NCBI RefSeq assembly: GCF_932526225.1
Contig: NC_064041.1
Span: 7,647,042 to 7,711,041, forward strand
Direction: 5' to 3'
DNA length: 64,000 bases
Origin: Nematostella vectensis
Taxonomy: Eukaryota > Cnidaria > Anthozoa > Actiniaria > Edwardsiidae
This document shows, piece after piece, positions 10,586 to 21,326 of this stretch (position 1 is its first letter; every line of letters starts with the position of its first letter). The notes below the pieces were generated by a model that worked only from the letters and a program-made list of their open reading frames with translations, made no database searches and was not told the DNA's origin. Made by a program: the position numbers and the translations under genes.

Positions 10586-11684
10586 CAGTCGAACCTCTAT
10601 TAAGCGGTCACCCTCGGGACTAAGCTTAGTGACCGCTTAATAGAGGTTGACCGCTTAATAGAGGTTTCGCTATTTTCGCCTCTAAATTAGCGTAAATCGG
10701 GCTGTAATTATGCGCAAGAACTTTTTATTATAATAAACAACAGTAACAATCATGTTAGCCCTAAGACGGGGCCTGGTGCATTCCAATTTGATCCAGAAAT
10801 GTTTGAAACTGCCTAGTCAGTATGTTTTTGCCTATACGGCTCTTGTTAAGGTGATGTTACACGCATCGTTTCCGTCGATATCGCGTTTGCGCGATTTTGG
10901 AAGTCGAATCATAAACTCGCAGTGCGTTGCCGTACCCAAAAACTCACAAATCTGACCCAGTTGCATTCATTCGGGGATACCATGAGTACATGACTGAGTG
11001 GGAACCAGCACTAGAAGATGTTTACAAACTTATGCGGGAACCAACTAACATGAAGGATCCGAATGCTGTTGCAATCGTAAGAGAAAAAGCCGACAAAACG
11101 GTGATGGATGGAGACGGTCACCCGGATACTTTAGTTGACGATTACGAAGTTATCAGGCATATTCCCAAACTGATGTCAACGTGGGTTACCAAATATCTCA
11201 AGAGACCTACGAACTGTGAGAAAGTCGTAGTCAAAGGGAAGTGGGTGAACAGAGGTGGTGGCTATGGACTCGAGATTCCTTGTGAATACAAATTGGAAGG
11301 TGACAGTTTTTCTTCTAGCTGGCTAAAGCGGAATTTGGTAATCGAGGAATTTGATGCGACTGATCCGCACAAGACCACACAAGTCTCACAAGACGATTAG
11401 CCATAGTAATTAGATTAGACAGTTAAAAATATGACGAAATATGACGTGCACTATCTGTTGTCATGCTGACAAATATTGATGATGACCGTTTAATAGAGGT
11501 GAAAAACAATGAAATCAACCAATTGGGACCCTCCTTTGGTGACCGCGTCCGCTTAATAGAGGTGACCGCTCAATAGAGGTCAAATTTACAGTAAACATAA
11601 GGGGGAAAATTTGGGACTATGGTAAATGACCGTTGAATAGAGGGTGACCGCTCAATAGAGGGCCGCTTAATAGAGGTTCGACTG
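10586..11684. mobile_element. pogo/Tigger-like TIR element (1.1 kb) flanked by TA
   Basis: The ends are perfect inverted copies: CAGTCGAACCTCTATTAAGC at the left, and at the right the reverse complement, ending GAGGTTCGACTG. Both are flanked by TA. The unit GACCGCTTAATAGAGGT is repeated about nine times near the two ends, an iteron-like subterminal arrangement. No transposase is present. The interior holds a HIRAN-like ORF. TA targets and CAGT ends fit the pogo/Tigger branch of Tc1/mariner, so the copy is probably non-autonomous. Confidence 0.8.
10927..11400 (+). CDS. HIRAN-like domain ORF carried inside the pogo-like element
   Basis: The open frame spans 157 codons but its first codon is TTG; the first in-frame ATG is at 10990, giving about 136 residues. 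The visible pattern, a Trp/Pro segment (TEWEPALEDVYKL), then REPTN..DPNAVAIV, then a basic VIRHIPKLMS block and GGGYGLEIPCEY, matches the order of a HIRAN-type beta-barrel (EP-N--D--AVAV, then VGHVP). HIRAN domains elsewhere bind DNA or stalled-fork ends in Rad5/HLTF-type helicases. No helicase or transposase is attached here. The frame lies wholly inside the TIR element, so it is cargo or a captured exon. A spliced N-terminus is possible. Family assignment is by motif reading only. Confidence 0.6.
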   Translation: MPYPKTHKSDPVAFIRGYHEYMTEWEPALEDVYKLMREPTNMKDPNAVAIVREKADKTVMDGDGHPDTLVDDYEVIRHIPKLMSTWVTKYLKRPTNCEKVVVKGKWVNRGGGYGLEIPCEYKLEGDSFSSSWLKRNLVIEEFDATDPHKTTQVSQDD

Positions 11685-11689
11685 TAGTA

Positions 11690-11965
11690 TGATATTGTCT
11701 TGAATAAAGTGAAATATCAATGTGAAATATCAAAATGTCATTATCAATTGGATTATCATGGTAGTTGGCCCCCCAAAAAGGAATCTCAAATTATCACTAT
11801 CATTCTCATTAATAAGTGAAGCAGGTAGATTGAAAAATCTAAATATCACTATCAATAAATAGAAATTAGCAGGATAGAGTGATATTCTAAAATAGCAAGT
11901 TATCAAGGTATCAATATCATATCATTTTATTATTATCAATGTTGAACAAAATAACATAAACAGTA
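11690..11965. other. AT-rich non-coding flank
   Basis: Repeats of AATATCA, TTATCA and TGATAAT words without a fixed period. No gene is visible. Confidence 0.4.
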
Positions 11966-12618
11966 AGCGAATGATATATCATGATAATATCATATTTTGT
12001 TTTACTTGACCAACGACACACTAAGATTGATAGCATGATATATCATGATAATATCATTTTTTGTTTACTTGACCAACGACACACTAAGATTGATAGCATG
12101 ATATATCATGATAATATCATTTTTTATTTTACTTGACCAACGACACACTAAGATTGATAGTATGATGTATCATGATAATATCATTTTTTGTTTTACTTGA
12201 TAAACGACACACTAAGATTGATAGTATGATATATCATGATAATATCATTTTTTGTTTTACTTGATCAACGACACACTAAGATTGATAGTATGATATATCA
12301 TTTTTTATTTTACTTGACCAACGACACACTAAGATTGATAGTATGATATATCATGATAATATCATTTTTTGTATTACTTGATAAACGACACACTAAGATG
12401 GATAGTATGATATATCACAATAATATCATTTTTTGTTTACTTGACCAACTACACACTAAGATTGATAGTATGATATATCATGATAATATCATTTTTTGTT
12501 TTACTTGATCAACGACACACTAAGATTGATAGTATGATATATCATGATAATATCATTTTTTGTTTTACTTGATCAACGACACACTAATATTGATAGTATG
12601 ATATATCATGATAATATC
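11966..12618. repeat. Tandem array, about 65 bp unit, about 10 copies
   Basis: Each unit carries ATGATATATCATGATAATAT, then a T-run, TTTACTTGACCAACG and ACACACTAAGATTGATAG. The phrase CGACACACTAA occurs about ten times between 12014 and 12590. ATGATATATCAT is a perfect 12 nt palindrome in most units, and one unit is shortened near 12300. The array stops exactly where Gypsy integrase coding sequence begins. Confidence 0.85.
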
Positions 12619-13475
12619 ATCCGGGATTCCGGATGAAGTCATCAGTGATAATGGGCCCCAATATGCATGTAAGGAATTTGCAGGTTTTGCGAAGGACTAT
12701 TAATTTTTACATACCACTTCCAGCCCAACATATGCCCAGTCGAACGGGCAAATAGAGAGGACCATACAAACAGTCAAGAACATTCTAGAGAAATCAGATC
12801 AAGAGGATCCATACAAGGGTCTATTGAATTACAGAAATATACCACTTGATGGAATCAACAAATCACCTGCACAGTTAATGATGGGGTGTAGACTGAGAAC
12901 AAGTCTTCCAGCTACCGCTGACCTACTCAAACCACCTGGACAAGAAGAAATTACAGAGAAACTAAAAAAAAAATAAAGGAGAAGCAAAAGGATTATTATG
13001 ATCAAAAGTGTTGCTCAGAACTCAAATTATTACAACCAGGAGACCAAGTCAGAGTTCAACTTGGAAATAAATGGAAATCAGCTGTTGTAGTGAAGAAACA
13101 CACAACACCTCGATCTTATGTTATACAGACGGAGCTAGGTAGAAAATACAGGAGAAATAGGAGATACTTAATTCTCACAAAAGCACCAATGAGTGACCCC
13201 AATGCTTAAAATGCAAGAATTCACAATGAATTTTACAAGGCCAAAGTACTGGCACAGAGACCGGAGACACTTCAGAGACACTCCGAAGCAACCAAGGAAT
13301 CAAGTCCAGTAAACAAAGAGCAACCTCATGTGTCAGATACACCGAATACAAAGACAAGACAAGACAGCCCTGTGGACCTGACTCCCCAGGAACCAGCTAA
13401 CTCAGAATTATTTACAACCAGGTCTGGGAGAACTGTCAAGTTGCCTAAGTATCTAAAGGACTATGTTCATGGGTA
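12619..13475 (+). pseudogene. Second Gypsy remnant: integrase C-terminal half and Pol tail
   Basis: Translation begins inside the integrase core (GIPDEVISDNGPQ with the second catalytic Asp). It passes an in-frame TAA (about 12701) and continues through SNGQIERT, which retains the catalytic Glu, to an A-run near 12965. A frameshift there is followed by a post-integrase region (LLQPGDQVRVQ, then SYVIQTELGRKYRRN) and a tail ending LPKYLKDYVHG with a stop near 13475. Upstream Gag, protease and RT are missing. Several further stops show it is dead. Confidence 0.8.
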
Positions 13476-13650
13476 ATTCTCACCAGTGACTGATGCCACT
13501 GCGGCATATCCACCCATATTTCCGTTATTGTTTATGTTAACATTGTTCACTGCATGTCAAGCTATTTAGCACACAGACAGTTGTTTAGTTTCAGTTTTAT
13601 TCCACTTCATACCAAATCAATGTAATAGTTTGTTATGAACGAAGGGAGAT

Positions 13651-13900
13651 GTAATGTATGTTACAACCACCAATGTATCGCGATGCATCTTGGGAATAAA
13701 GCTTATGCAAATGAGCATCTGTTCCGTAGACTGAACAGCAACGCGAACGGCGAAGGCAGAAAACAATTGAGAGCCAGACGTGAAATATACTCTGAAATGG
13801 ATTCTGTCTGATACATTTATGTAAGCCAATTTCCTTCAAACGACAACGTGAAAACTCCATGTTTCACGGTCTAGCGACGACGGGAACGTGTACGCTGCAA
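13651..13900 (+). repeat. Probable 3' LTR of the second Gypsy remnant
   Basis: GAAGGGAGA precedes TGTAATGTATGTTACAACC, resembling a polypurine tract and LTR start. It contains the 33-nt block shared with 7716-7748. The stretch TGAAATGGATTCTGTCTGAT near 13794 recurs near 14692, so part of the LTR is duplicated. The right boundary is uncertain. Confidence 0.5.
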
Positions 13901-14399
13901 ACAAGACTATCCTTGTTCACTATCTTAGAAATAAGATTCTAGGGTTTACTATAGTTTTTGGGAATACATGAACTAGTGAATGCATACATGCCTTTCCTAC
14001 CTTAAAGTGTGTTTTTCTTAGATTCGGAATTCTCGCACGATTATCCTTTGAGGTATATCCGATGCCGTATCCCCGTTCTCTTACTTCCCCGAAATCTATT
14101 TATAACAACGTTGCATAATCATCAAAATTACGAGGTTGCAAACCAATCCCAGCACAGTATTCAAATCACATGTACACCATGTGAACCTAAATTATCTACG
14201 CGCATAGTTCATTAATTCATATTTAGGTCTATATATTGTCTATACAGATAACATACGTGTTACGAGGATTCGTATGTAAAACATACTGTCACGAGGATTC
14301 TATTTTCCAGATCGACAGGAGCTCGCGGTAAGGCTACGTTTCTTGGTATTTTATGCCTTTGAACTAGACAACGATTAAGAATTTATGTAGAACAGAGTT

Positions 14400-14716
14400 A
14401 CTTTTTCAAGCTCAAGGGGCTAGGCGTGAAATGCACTCTGAAATCACAGGTGGACCAGGATTAGAATCAGACCCTCGTGATCCTTCAGGAAAATAAAATA
14501 TTATTTGATATTAGTTTCTCTCGAGGGACTAGCCCCTTTCTGCGCTATAATTCCCCTTAAGAACAACACACGAGGCTAATATAGTAATGTAACTAGCTTT
14601 ATTGAGAAAACAGTCAAGACACAACTTCAAATTATATTTTATTTTCCTGAAGGATCACAAGGGGCTGATTTTAATCCTGGTCCGCCTGTGCTGAAATGGA
14701 TTCTGTCTGATACATT
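14400..14716 (+). repeat. Second partial LTR copy, split by a MITE
   Basis: GGCGTGAAATGCACTCTGAA (to 14444) and CTGAAATGGATTCTGTCTGA (from 14691) together match the contiguous LTR sequence at about 13779-13817. The interruption is the MITE at 14445-14690. Confidence 0.55.
14445..14690. mobile_element. MITE, 246 bp, TIR about 55 bp, 7-bp target duplication
   Basis: The left terminus CACAGGTGGACCAGGATTAG and its continuation to ATCCTTCAGGAAAATAAAAT are mirrored at the right by ATTTTATTTTCCTGAAGGAT through AATCCTGGTCCGCCTGTG. CTGAAAT flanks both sides (14438-14444 and 14691-14697). The empty-site sequence survives in the related LTR copy near 13794, which confirms the insertion. No ORF. The superfamily is not determined; the length of the duplication would fit several. 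Confidence 0.85.
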
Positions 14717-15330
14717 CAGGATCGGCGGAGTGGTCTCATTACTGTGTGTGTTGGGGGGGAGAAAGATAGATTTATTGGTAGACTGTGGTTTCGATGGGGA
14801 GAGAGGTGCCTAGGTTTGACATAAAGTTCAATACAAACAGTTAGGGTCATAACTAAATTGGGGCCATTTTGTAAATAAAGAAACTATACAATCACAGCAG
14901 AGTACCCACCCCCTCCCCCTTGTTTTTTTGTATGCCAAGCGATCACAAAATGGCGGCGCGAATGGGAGTACGGATATACAGCCTAACCGTTTGACACCCT
15001 GTAAATAATATGCCATTCAATATCCAAAAACACGCTCTTATAGTTCACTAAACGCTGAACACAGACCCGGAAAGCACTGTCGACTCGATGCTAATACGTT
15101 GTAATAAGCTAAGTAAGTACAGCAACTAAAACACAAGTGTAAAAGTTTTACTTGATACAAAATTAAATAGAGAACTTCTAGCTTTGCCCCTCTGTTTTTC
15201 TATCTAAATCTCGAGGTATTAAAGTTATTTTAAACTGTTCTTCAAGGCAGTTACTTCATAACAGGGGTCTACTATAAAGCCGGAGATTTCACATAGATTT
15301 TATTTAATTTTGTCAATAGTTTCACGTGTG
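14717..15330. other. Unassigned sequence
   Basis: No gene motifs. A run of Gs (14751-14759) and a C-rich stretch (14907-14920) are the only notable features. Confidence 0.35.
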
Positions 15331-15995
15331 ATCAAAATGCAACGGCGTACAGAGGAGGGTGTTATTTTTTGGACACAACCCATGTATTTTAGCATAAAAA
15401 GGAACTTTTAAAAGAAATCCAAGGTGCTAAGTAATGAATAATAGTTTTTAGTACCTTACTTAATTGTTGGTCAACGCTCCTTAAGTATAACCAGTGTGTG
15501 AAAGTGTATAACCTTACACATCCCTGGTATAACTTACGTACCCTCCTGGTGAAATTTCATTTCAACTAACTGAAATTCATAAATATTGTAAAATTTTACA
15601 AGTCCTGTGCACACTAGAAACAATTCTGCATTATTTTGTCTAAAAGTGTGGCAAGGCAGCAGAAATGATCATGATTTTGAATGTAATATGCTGAGATTGC
15701 ATTGTTTCTATTATTTTGTACCATTAATTTACTTTGCATATTCTAGCGGGGAATTGTGTGATCCTGTGCTTTGCAAGTGTACACCAGAAATTAAAACTAG
15801 CCACCATCATCTCCAGAAAACCAACCCCTTTCCAAATAAACATTTGGTGACAGTTAACTTATATGATGTCTTAAGAAAAAAAAATCACCATTCCCACCCG
15901 TGGATCTGTCTCTGTATGGGTGTGTTCATTAGAAATAAGGTATAGACATGGAAGCCCAACAGAAAAAATAGGACAACAGACAGAATCATTTTCAA
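15331..15995. repeat. Direct duplication, copy A
   Basis: Sequence from TTTTTTGGACACAACCCATG through the AGAAAAxATAGGACAACAGA block matches 16205-16900 with substitutions and small indels. A short frame with a Cys-containing stretch (SSGELCDPVLCKC) is conserved in both copies, but there is no domain match and no splice evidence. Confidence 0.75.
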
Positions 15996-16204
15996 ACATT
16001 AAAAACTATAAGCGAGAGAGAGAAGGGGCTTAAACTTGAACAACCTATTCTGGGTGAAAGTTTACTTGTGTGACAACAGTCATGGTACTCCGCTGGACAC
16101 TAGAATCTTTTTTTCGCTTCAAAAGCTTATTTTCTCAGTCCACCCAAAATGTAGTTTTCATAATTTAATTCTTTATCATCAGGGCGTTGACTATAGATTT
16201 TCAA

Positions 16205-16905
16205 GTGTGACAGTATTTAGAATTAGGAGGGTTCTATTTTTTGGACACAACCCATGTATTCTAGTATAAAAAGGAACTTTTAAAAGAAATCCAGGGTGCT
16301 AAACAATGAATAATAGTTTATAGTACTTTACAAAATTGTTGGTCAACCCTCCTTGTGTATAACCAGTGTGTGTAAGTGTATAACCTTACACGTCCCTGGT
16401 ATAAATTACCCTCCTGGTGAAATTTTATTTGTCATGTCAAATAACTGATTTCATGAATATTGTTAAATTTTACAAGTCTTGTGCACACTAGAAACAGTTA
16501 TGTATTATTTTGGCCTAAAAGTGTGGTAAAGCGGCAGAAATGATCATGAGTTTGAATGTAATATGCTGAGATTGCATTGTTTCTATTATTTTGTGCCACT
16601 AATTTATTTTGCGTATTCTAGCGGGGAATTATGCGATCCTGTGCTTTGCAAGTGTGAACCAGAAATTAATACTGTAGCCACCATCATCTCCAGAAAACCA
16701 ACCCAACAACCCCTTTCCAAATACTCCAAAGCATTAAGCAGACAAATGAGAAAAAATTGGTGACAGTTAACTTATATGATGTCTTCAGAAGAAAATCACC
16801 CCCATTAACACCCCTGGATCTGTCTCTGTATGGGTGTGTTTATTAGAAATGAGGTATAGAGACATGAAAGCCCTACAGAAAATATAGGACAACAGAGAGA
16901 ATCAT
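16205..16905. repeat. Direct duplication, copy B
   Basis: Second copy of the unit at 15331-15995, offset by about 870 bp. The same TTGGACACAACCCATGTATT start, CCTCCTGGTGAAATTT core and CATCATCTCCAGAAAACCAA block are visible. Confidence 0.75.
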
Positions 16906-18013
16906 TTTCGAACATTATAAATTATATGTTTGATATCAAATCACGCATCCCATTTTAGCCCGACAAAGTTTTGAAAATTACAAATATAACTGAATGATCA
17001 ATTGTCAATCACACCCACATGAACTATCTTCTTTTGAACAGAAATTCTGTCCGCTTGACTAAAGGGTGCAACTTAGTTTAAATGAACATTTCATCTTTAT
17101 AAAAGAAAAGATAACAGGGATTTGATGTATAAGCACTAAACTTCTGATTCCTTTCCATACAGAAGTTTTTAAATGTAGGCATGTATCTTTATACCAAGCC
17201 AGAGAGAATACGGCAGGAATTGCTTTGTTTATTTGGCAGTATCCACTCAAACTTTGCATCATGCCACTGGATTTACGTAAAATGAGTTGCCATCTAGCAT
17301 GAAGATAGGTATACAATGATTTATTGTAGCATACTGCAGAAAATCCCCTTGTCATGTATCTCAAGAGCATACCCCTGGAAAAAATATCCCATATATAAAT
17401 AAGCTCCTACTCATGTGCTCACTAGGCCAGTCCCTTTCAATTTCATCGATTATTTTTATTCGCAACGGCTACTGTAGCACCCAAACCGAAACGAAAAGAC
17501 AAGACAAAAAAGGTTTACCACAACTCTGCTTCTTGCTTGTTTTAGTCGGCTACCTTTCTTCTGCGACTTTGATGTATGCGAGTTACCTCAAACACGATTT
17601 CAGGTACTGAACGTGAGATTCCATGATACGGCATGTCACTTGCGAAAATGTAAACAAAAACTAAATGGCGGGGTACCCAAATAAAGCTTTAGATCGACCA
17701 CAACCAAAAGACATCAAAGAGGATCGCCTTCATAGCTAATATCATTGAGAAAAAAAACATAAAGCCAGCAATTGAATAAAGTTCGAATTGATTCTCAGCT
17801 TTGCGTTGTTGTTGATTTTAGTGCGTATGTTCGTATGTATCCCATGCCTGTTTTTTGACGCCTTGTGCTTTTTCGGCGCACACAATGTGCGCATGTGACT
17901 GAAAACGAGTGTAAAATGCTCCAAAAATAAGAACGGCCCAGCCTCAATTGAAAATTAGCCGTTTTTATATAAAAAAAAGTGTACTCAGTATTCTTATCTT
18001 TGTTCTTTTTTAG
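16906..18013. other. Upstream region of the XK-related gene
   Basis: No clear gene. A pyrimidine-rich stretch ending TTCTTTTTTAG at 18013 is a good splice acceptor just before the XKR start codon, which suggests an untranslated 5' exon somewhere upstream that I could not identify. Confidence 0.4.
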
Positions 18014-18334
18014 GATTTCCAAACATAATACCAAAACAATGCCATTATTCAAATTGATTGACTTCATACTTGACAAGAAACCAACGTATGCACCAACTGA
18101 CCCCAAGGCACGCCTGTGGTTTGGAAGAGCACTGTGTACTCGCTTAGACCTGTTGCTGCCTCTGATCTCAATAGTGCTAAATGTAACAGACATTGTGTTG
18201 GACCTATTGGTGGCGTTGGAACACTGGCGCAGAAAAGACTATATTTGGTTCACCCTCACTGTTCTTATTGTTGTCATATCCTCTGTTGTGGTGCAGATCT
18301 ACTCGGCTTACAAGCTCTGGGAAAGGGTAGTAAT
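18014..18334 (+). CDS. XK-related (XKR) membrane protein, exon 1 (first coding exon)
   Basis: ATG at 18039 opens 98 codons plus two bases (AT), ending at a GTGAGT donor (18335). It encodes a short cytosolic lead with an Arg-rich turn, then two hydrophobic helices: LLLPLISIVLNVTDIVLDLL, with the Asp residues typical of XKR helix 1, and a second centred on FTLTVLIVVISSVVVQIY. The XKR family comprises multi-pass plasma-membrane proteins; some members scramble phospholipids and expose phosphatidylserine. The exon joins in phase to 22752-22835 and 23141-24068, giving 435 residues in total, a normal family length. I do not assign an orthologue number. Confidence 0.85.
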
Positions 18335-18379
18335 GTGAGTATGTAAAACTGATCAACTCGGGAGTGTGCGTACCCGTGC

Positions 18380-18620
18380 GAAATGAAACTGGGATATTCC
18401 AAGACTTTCTGTAATATCCTTGAAAATCTCACGATATTTATCTTAGAACATCCTGCAATTTCCTAAGATATTCTACGATCAAGGTGTGAATTTTCACGGT
18501 AAATTTGTACCGATATTCCAGGATATTCTAGGATATCTCAAAAGGCATAGACTTACTTTAAACAGGATTTTCTACGATATCCTGGAATATCCAATAGGAT
18601 ATAATGCGATTTTTTTGGAA
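18380..18620. repeat. GATATTCC-rich AT repeat, left of the nested gene
   Basis: Words such as GGATATTCC, TACGATATCC and GATATTCTAGG recur without a fixed period. An inverted, related stretch lies at about 22425-22610 in the same intron. Aligning TTCTGTAATATCCTTGAAAA with the reverse complement of the right stretch gives roughly three matches in four. Confidence 0.4.
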
Positions 18621-19150
18621 TATGCATTAATGTGACAGGGAATGCATAGATGGGTTGTTCCTTTTGCGATAAAGAACGATATTCTTTGACAATATTGGAT
18701 TTTCTTTGATTTTAGTGAATGCATAATCGGATATTATTAGATTTTTCGGAATTGAAGGAAATTGAGGTTATTGTTATTGACATATTGTCATTTTGCAGAA
18801 TATTATACGCTTTTCTTGGATATCCGGTAATTTATTACAAATATCTAGCAATATTTTCCAGCAAATAATTTTATTTTTAGAATACAGAACAATTTTACAA
18901 TTATTTCAAAATTTGATAATCAACTTTATAATTTTCGGATACAACGTGAACAGTGACTTCTATAACGTTATAGAAATCAGCCAAAATCGTTAAAAGACAA
19001 AACCAAATTCGACAAAAAGTTGGTATACAACAAAAAGTGCAAGGCAAGCTAAAATATCTCTATGATTAAAAAACCCACTAAAGCGAACATTTTACACAAA
19101 CAATGGACATTTCACTTAGCTTTACTGAAGACTTTTTTTGGTTTTGTTTT

Positions 19151-21045
19151 TTAAGGATTTTGCTGTTTTGTAATCAGCTGGTCCACTTTCTCATCAGTCA
19201 TTCCGTAATTTCCCCTCATTGCACCTGCAAAAATAATGGTAGCTGCAGTTAAGTAAGTGATACCTTTCTGCATTTCTCGCACTGTTGTAACTTACCATAA
19301 ATTATCTGTAGCTTGTTGCTGTCCAGGCATCCCTGGACATTCCCTTCCCCTTCAGTGTGCACCGCATGAGTTCTTCTTTGGTGAAGAGGTCTGACAAGCC
19401 TCTTCACCCCTTCCAGGGGCTTTGACAGATATTTAATTTTCTGCTTTTGTTGTGACTGTAAAGAATAAATTGAAAAATGAATTGAAATCAGCTAAAATCG
19501 GTTTATAAGCAATCAGGCATGTATATAGTCTATGCGAGTTTTCTGCTCCGGTTATATTGTTTGTATGATGTTTTATCGAAACGTACCAGTGGACTTTGCT
19601 GATCCTCTGCAGAAACATCTTTGTAAACCTATAAAAAAAATACAAAAAAAGAACACTTAATATTCTTAATGTGATAACAGCGGAAAGGACTATTACAATG
19701 TGACAAAAACCGCACAGTCACAGCCCTTGAAAAATCCAAAACTACTTGTTGATTCTGTTATATTCACTGCATTCGACTACTAATATATGATACATAATTC
19801 ACAAAATCATAAAATCCAGGCCGGGCGGGAGAAAATTACCGAATGACATAATTTGAATTTGTACCCAAATATTTCCTGTGTTTAAGAGCCAAATTCCTTA
19901 TATCCAGGGAGTGAATTTAGAATATCGAAGCCGCCGTTTAACCAACAACAACCATTTCGTTTTTGTCATAAGTATTGCAACTTCAGCATAGTCACACGGT
20001 GTAAACTCACCTTTTCTTTTCATTAACACTAATATACTATTTTAGCAAAGTATTATCAATTGTGTGAAGGTAAATTAACTTACACAAGCATTCACGTAAG
20101 GGATGCGAAGAATGCATTTAATATTTTGTAGATGTTCCTATTCTTATTTACCTCGGTCAACGCTGTCGTTGCCTCCTCAAGCAGCTCGTTTTCAAACTGC
20201 TTTGCCTTGCGCTGTGAGTCTGAAATCCAAATCCAAAAACTGCAAGTTGAGATATAATTCTGAAATTGCTCCGAGTTTTAGCACTAAAGTCATAATACAG
20301 AGGTGCTGCACCCTTATTACGGCGCATGTATGTTACAATATAGAATTAAACGCCGTCGAGGTTTACCGTCGCCCTGGGTTCAAATACTTCATGCTTTTAT
20401 AAAAATGTACTCCGTAGTTTAGAACTGTGAAGCTGCTTGTGCTCCCAAACGTCCGCCACCAAAAGCAAGAGTATTTACAAATCACGGAGGAAAGTAATCC
20501 AAAATCAAGCCAGACAATGCCGCAGAAGATAATAGCATCGACGTTCCTTAAGAAACAGAAGCCAAAGCGAATGTGAGCATGGGGAGAAATACCGTAGGAA
20601 CTCAGACTGAATACTCGAAATATTCTCTGCGCTACCGTTGCTTAGTTCTATTATTATATTAGAGACCTTACGCAAGAACGACGGCATCAAGAACGGCGCG
20701 CGCATTCACGAACTGCTCACACAACACGGCGTGTCGTCCGCGACGGCAAATCTAGAACGGCATTTTCCTATTTTCGCGTTCTCTACATGCGCCGTCAGGA
20801 CGTCCTTGCTTAAGGTCTCTATTTTATAAAGTAAAACGATAAAAAAAGAAGCCTAACTTCTACTTACCGAAGTTTTGCAACACTTCTGCCTCGTAAAGTC
20901 TTGGTGTGTTATCTGCTGCAATGCAATGAATACCACCGATACCAAACCACTCTGGCGCAAAACTTCATTTCCCCTGAACTGTTAACTCGCGACGATCCTC
21001 TGCGTTGTTCAGCCACTCCACAACAACAAATTTCTTGGAAGTCAT
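19151..21045 (-). pseudogene. Five-exon small gene nested in XKR intron 1 on the opposite strand, one in-frame TGA
   Basis: Minus-strand exons: 21045-20868 (ATG; donor GTAAGT), 20219-20152 (donor GTAAAT), 19628-19587 (42 nt; donor GTACGT), 19455-19296 (donor GTAAGT) and 19224-19151 (stop TAA). All acceptors end in AG after T-rich tracts. Phases agree at all four junctions (1, 0, 0, 1), giving 174 codons. The only defect is TGA at codon 27 (20967-20965). The start MTSKKFVVVEWLNNAEDRRE is beta-rich and exon 1 ends YEAEVLQNF. Exon 2 is a charged, coiled-coil-like stretch (KAKQFENELLEEATTAL), and the C-terminus is basic and then short. I do not recognise the family. It may be a recently broken gene, a stop-codon allele, or a base error. 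Confidence 0.65.
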
Positions 21046-21282
21046 TTTGACTTGATCACTAAAATTCGATAAAATTCACTAAAATCACGGAGATTCGCTA
21101 AGAAAATGCAACCGGCACAATCCAACGAAAACCAGTACAAGTCGGCGACATCCCAGGCAGCCAGCAAGGGGTGAATGACGTATGCAAAAAAAGCGGATTC
21201 TGATTGGGTGATGTTGATAACAGAACGTAAGATCGTATCATAACAAGCCGCACGCTCTTAACAACGGAATTTTTGACCCCGG

Positions 21283-21326
21283 CCCCTGTGGAGATCGATG
21301 CTTTTTGAGCATCGATCTCCACGGGG
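21283..21326. repeat. Strong hairpin (19-bp stem, TTTTG loop, one bulged T)
   Basis: GTGGAGATCGATGCT, a five-base loop (TTTTG), then AGCATCGATCTCCAC, extended by CCCC and GGGG. It lies just upstream of the nested minus-strand gene. It could be the fold-back tip of a mobile element or a structured transcript element. Confidence 0.75.

Noticed and set aside
17059-17370. 103-codon minus-strand ORF upstream of XKR
   Set aside because: No motif, no conserved exon boundary and AT-rich composition like the surroundings.
20965-20967. Selenocysteine codon
   Set aside because: No SECIS-like structure was noticed and no selenoprotein family resemblance; a nonsense change or base error is simpler.
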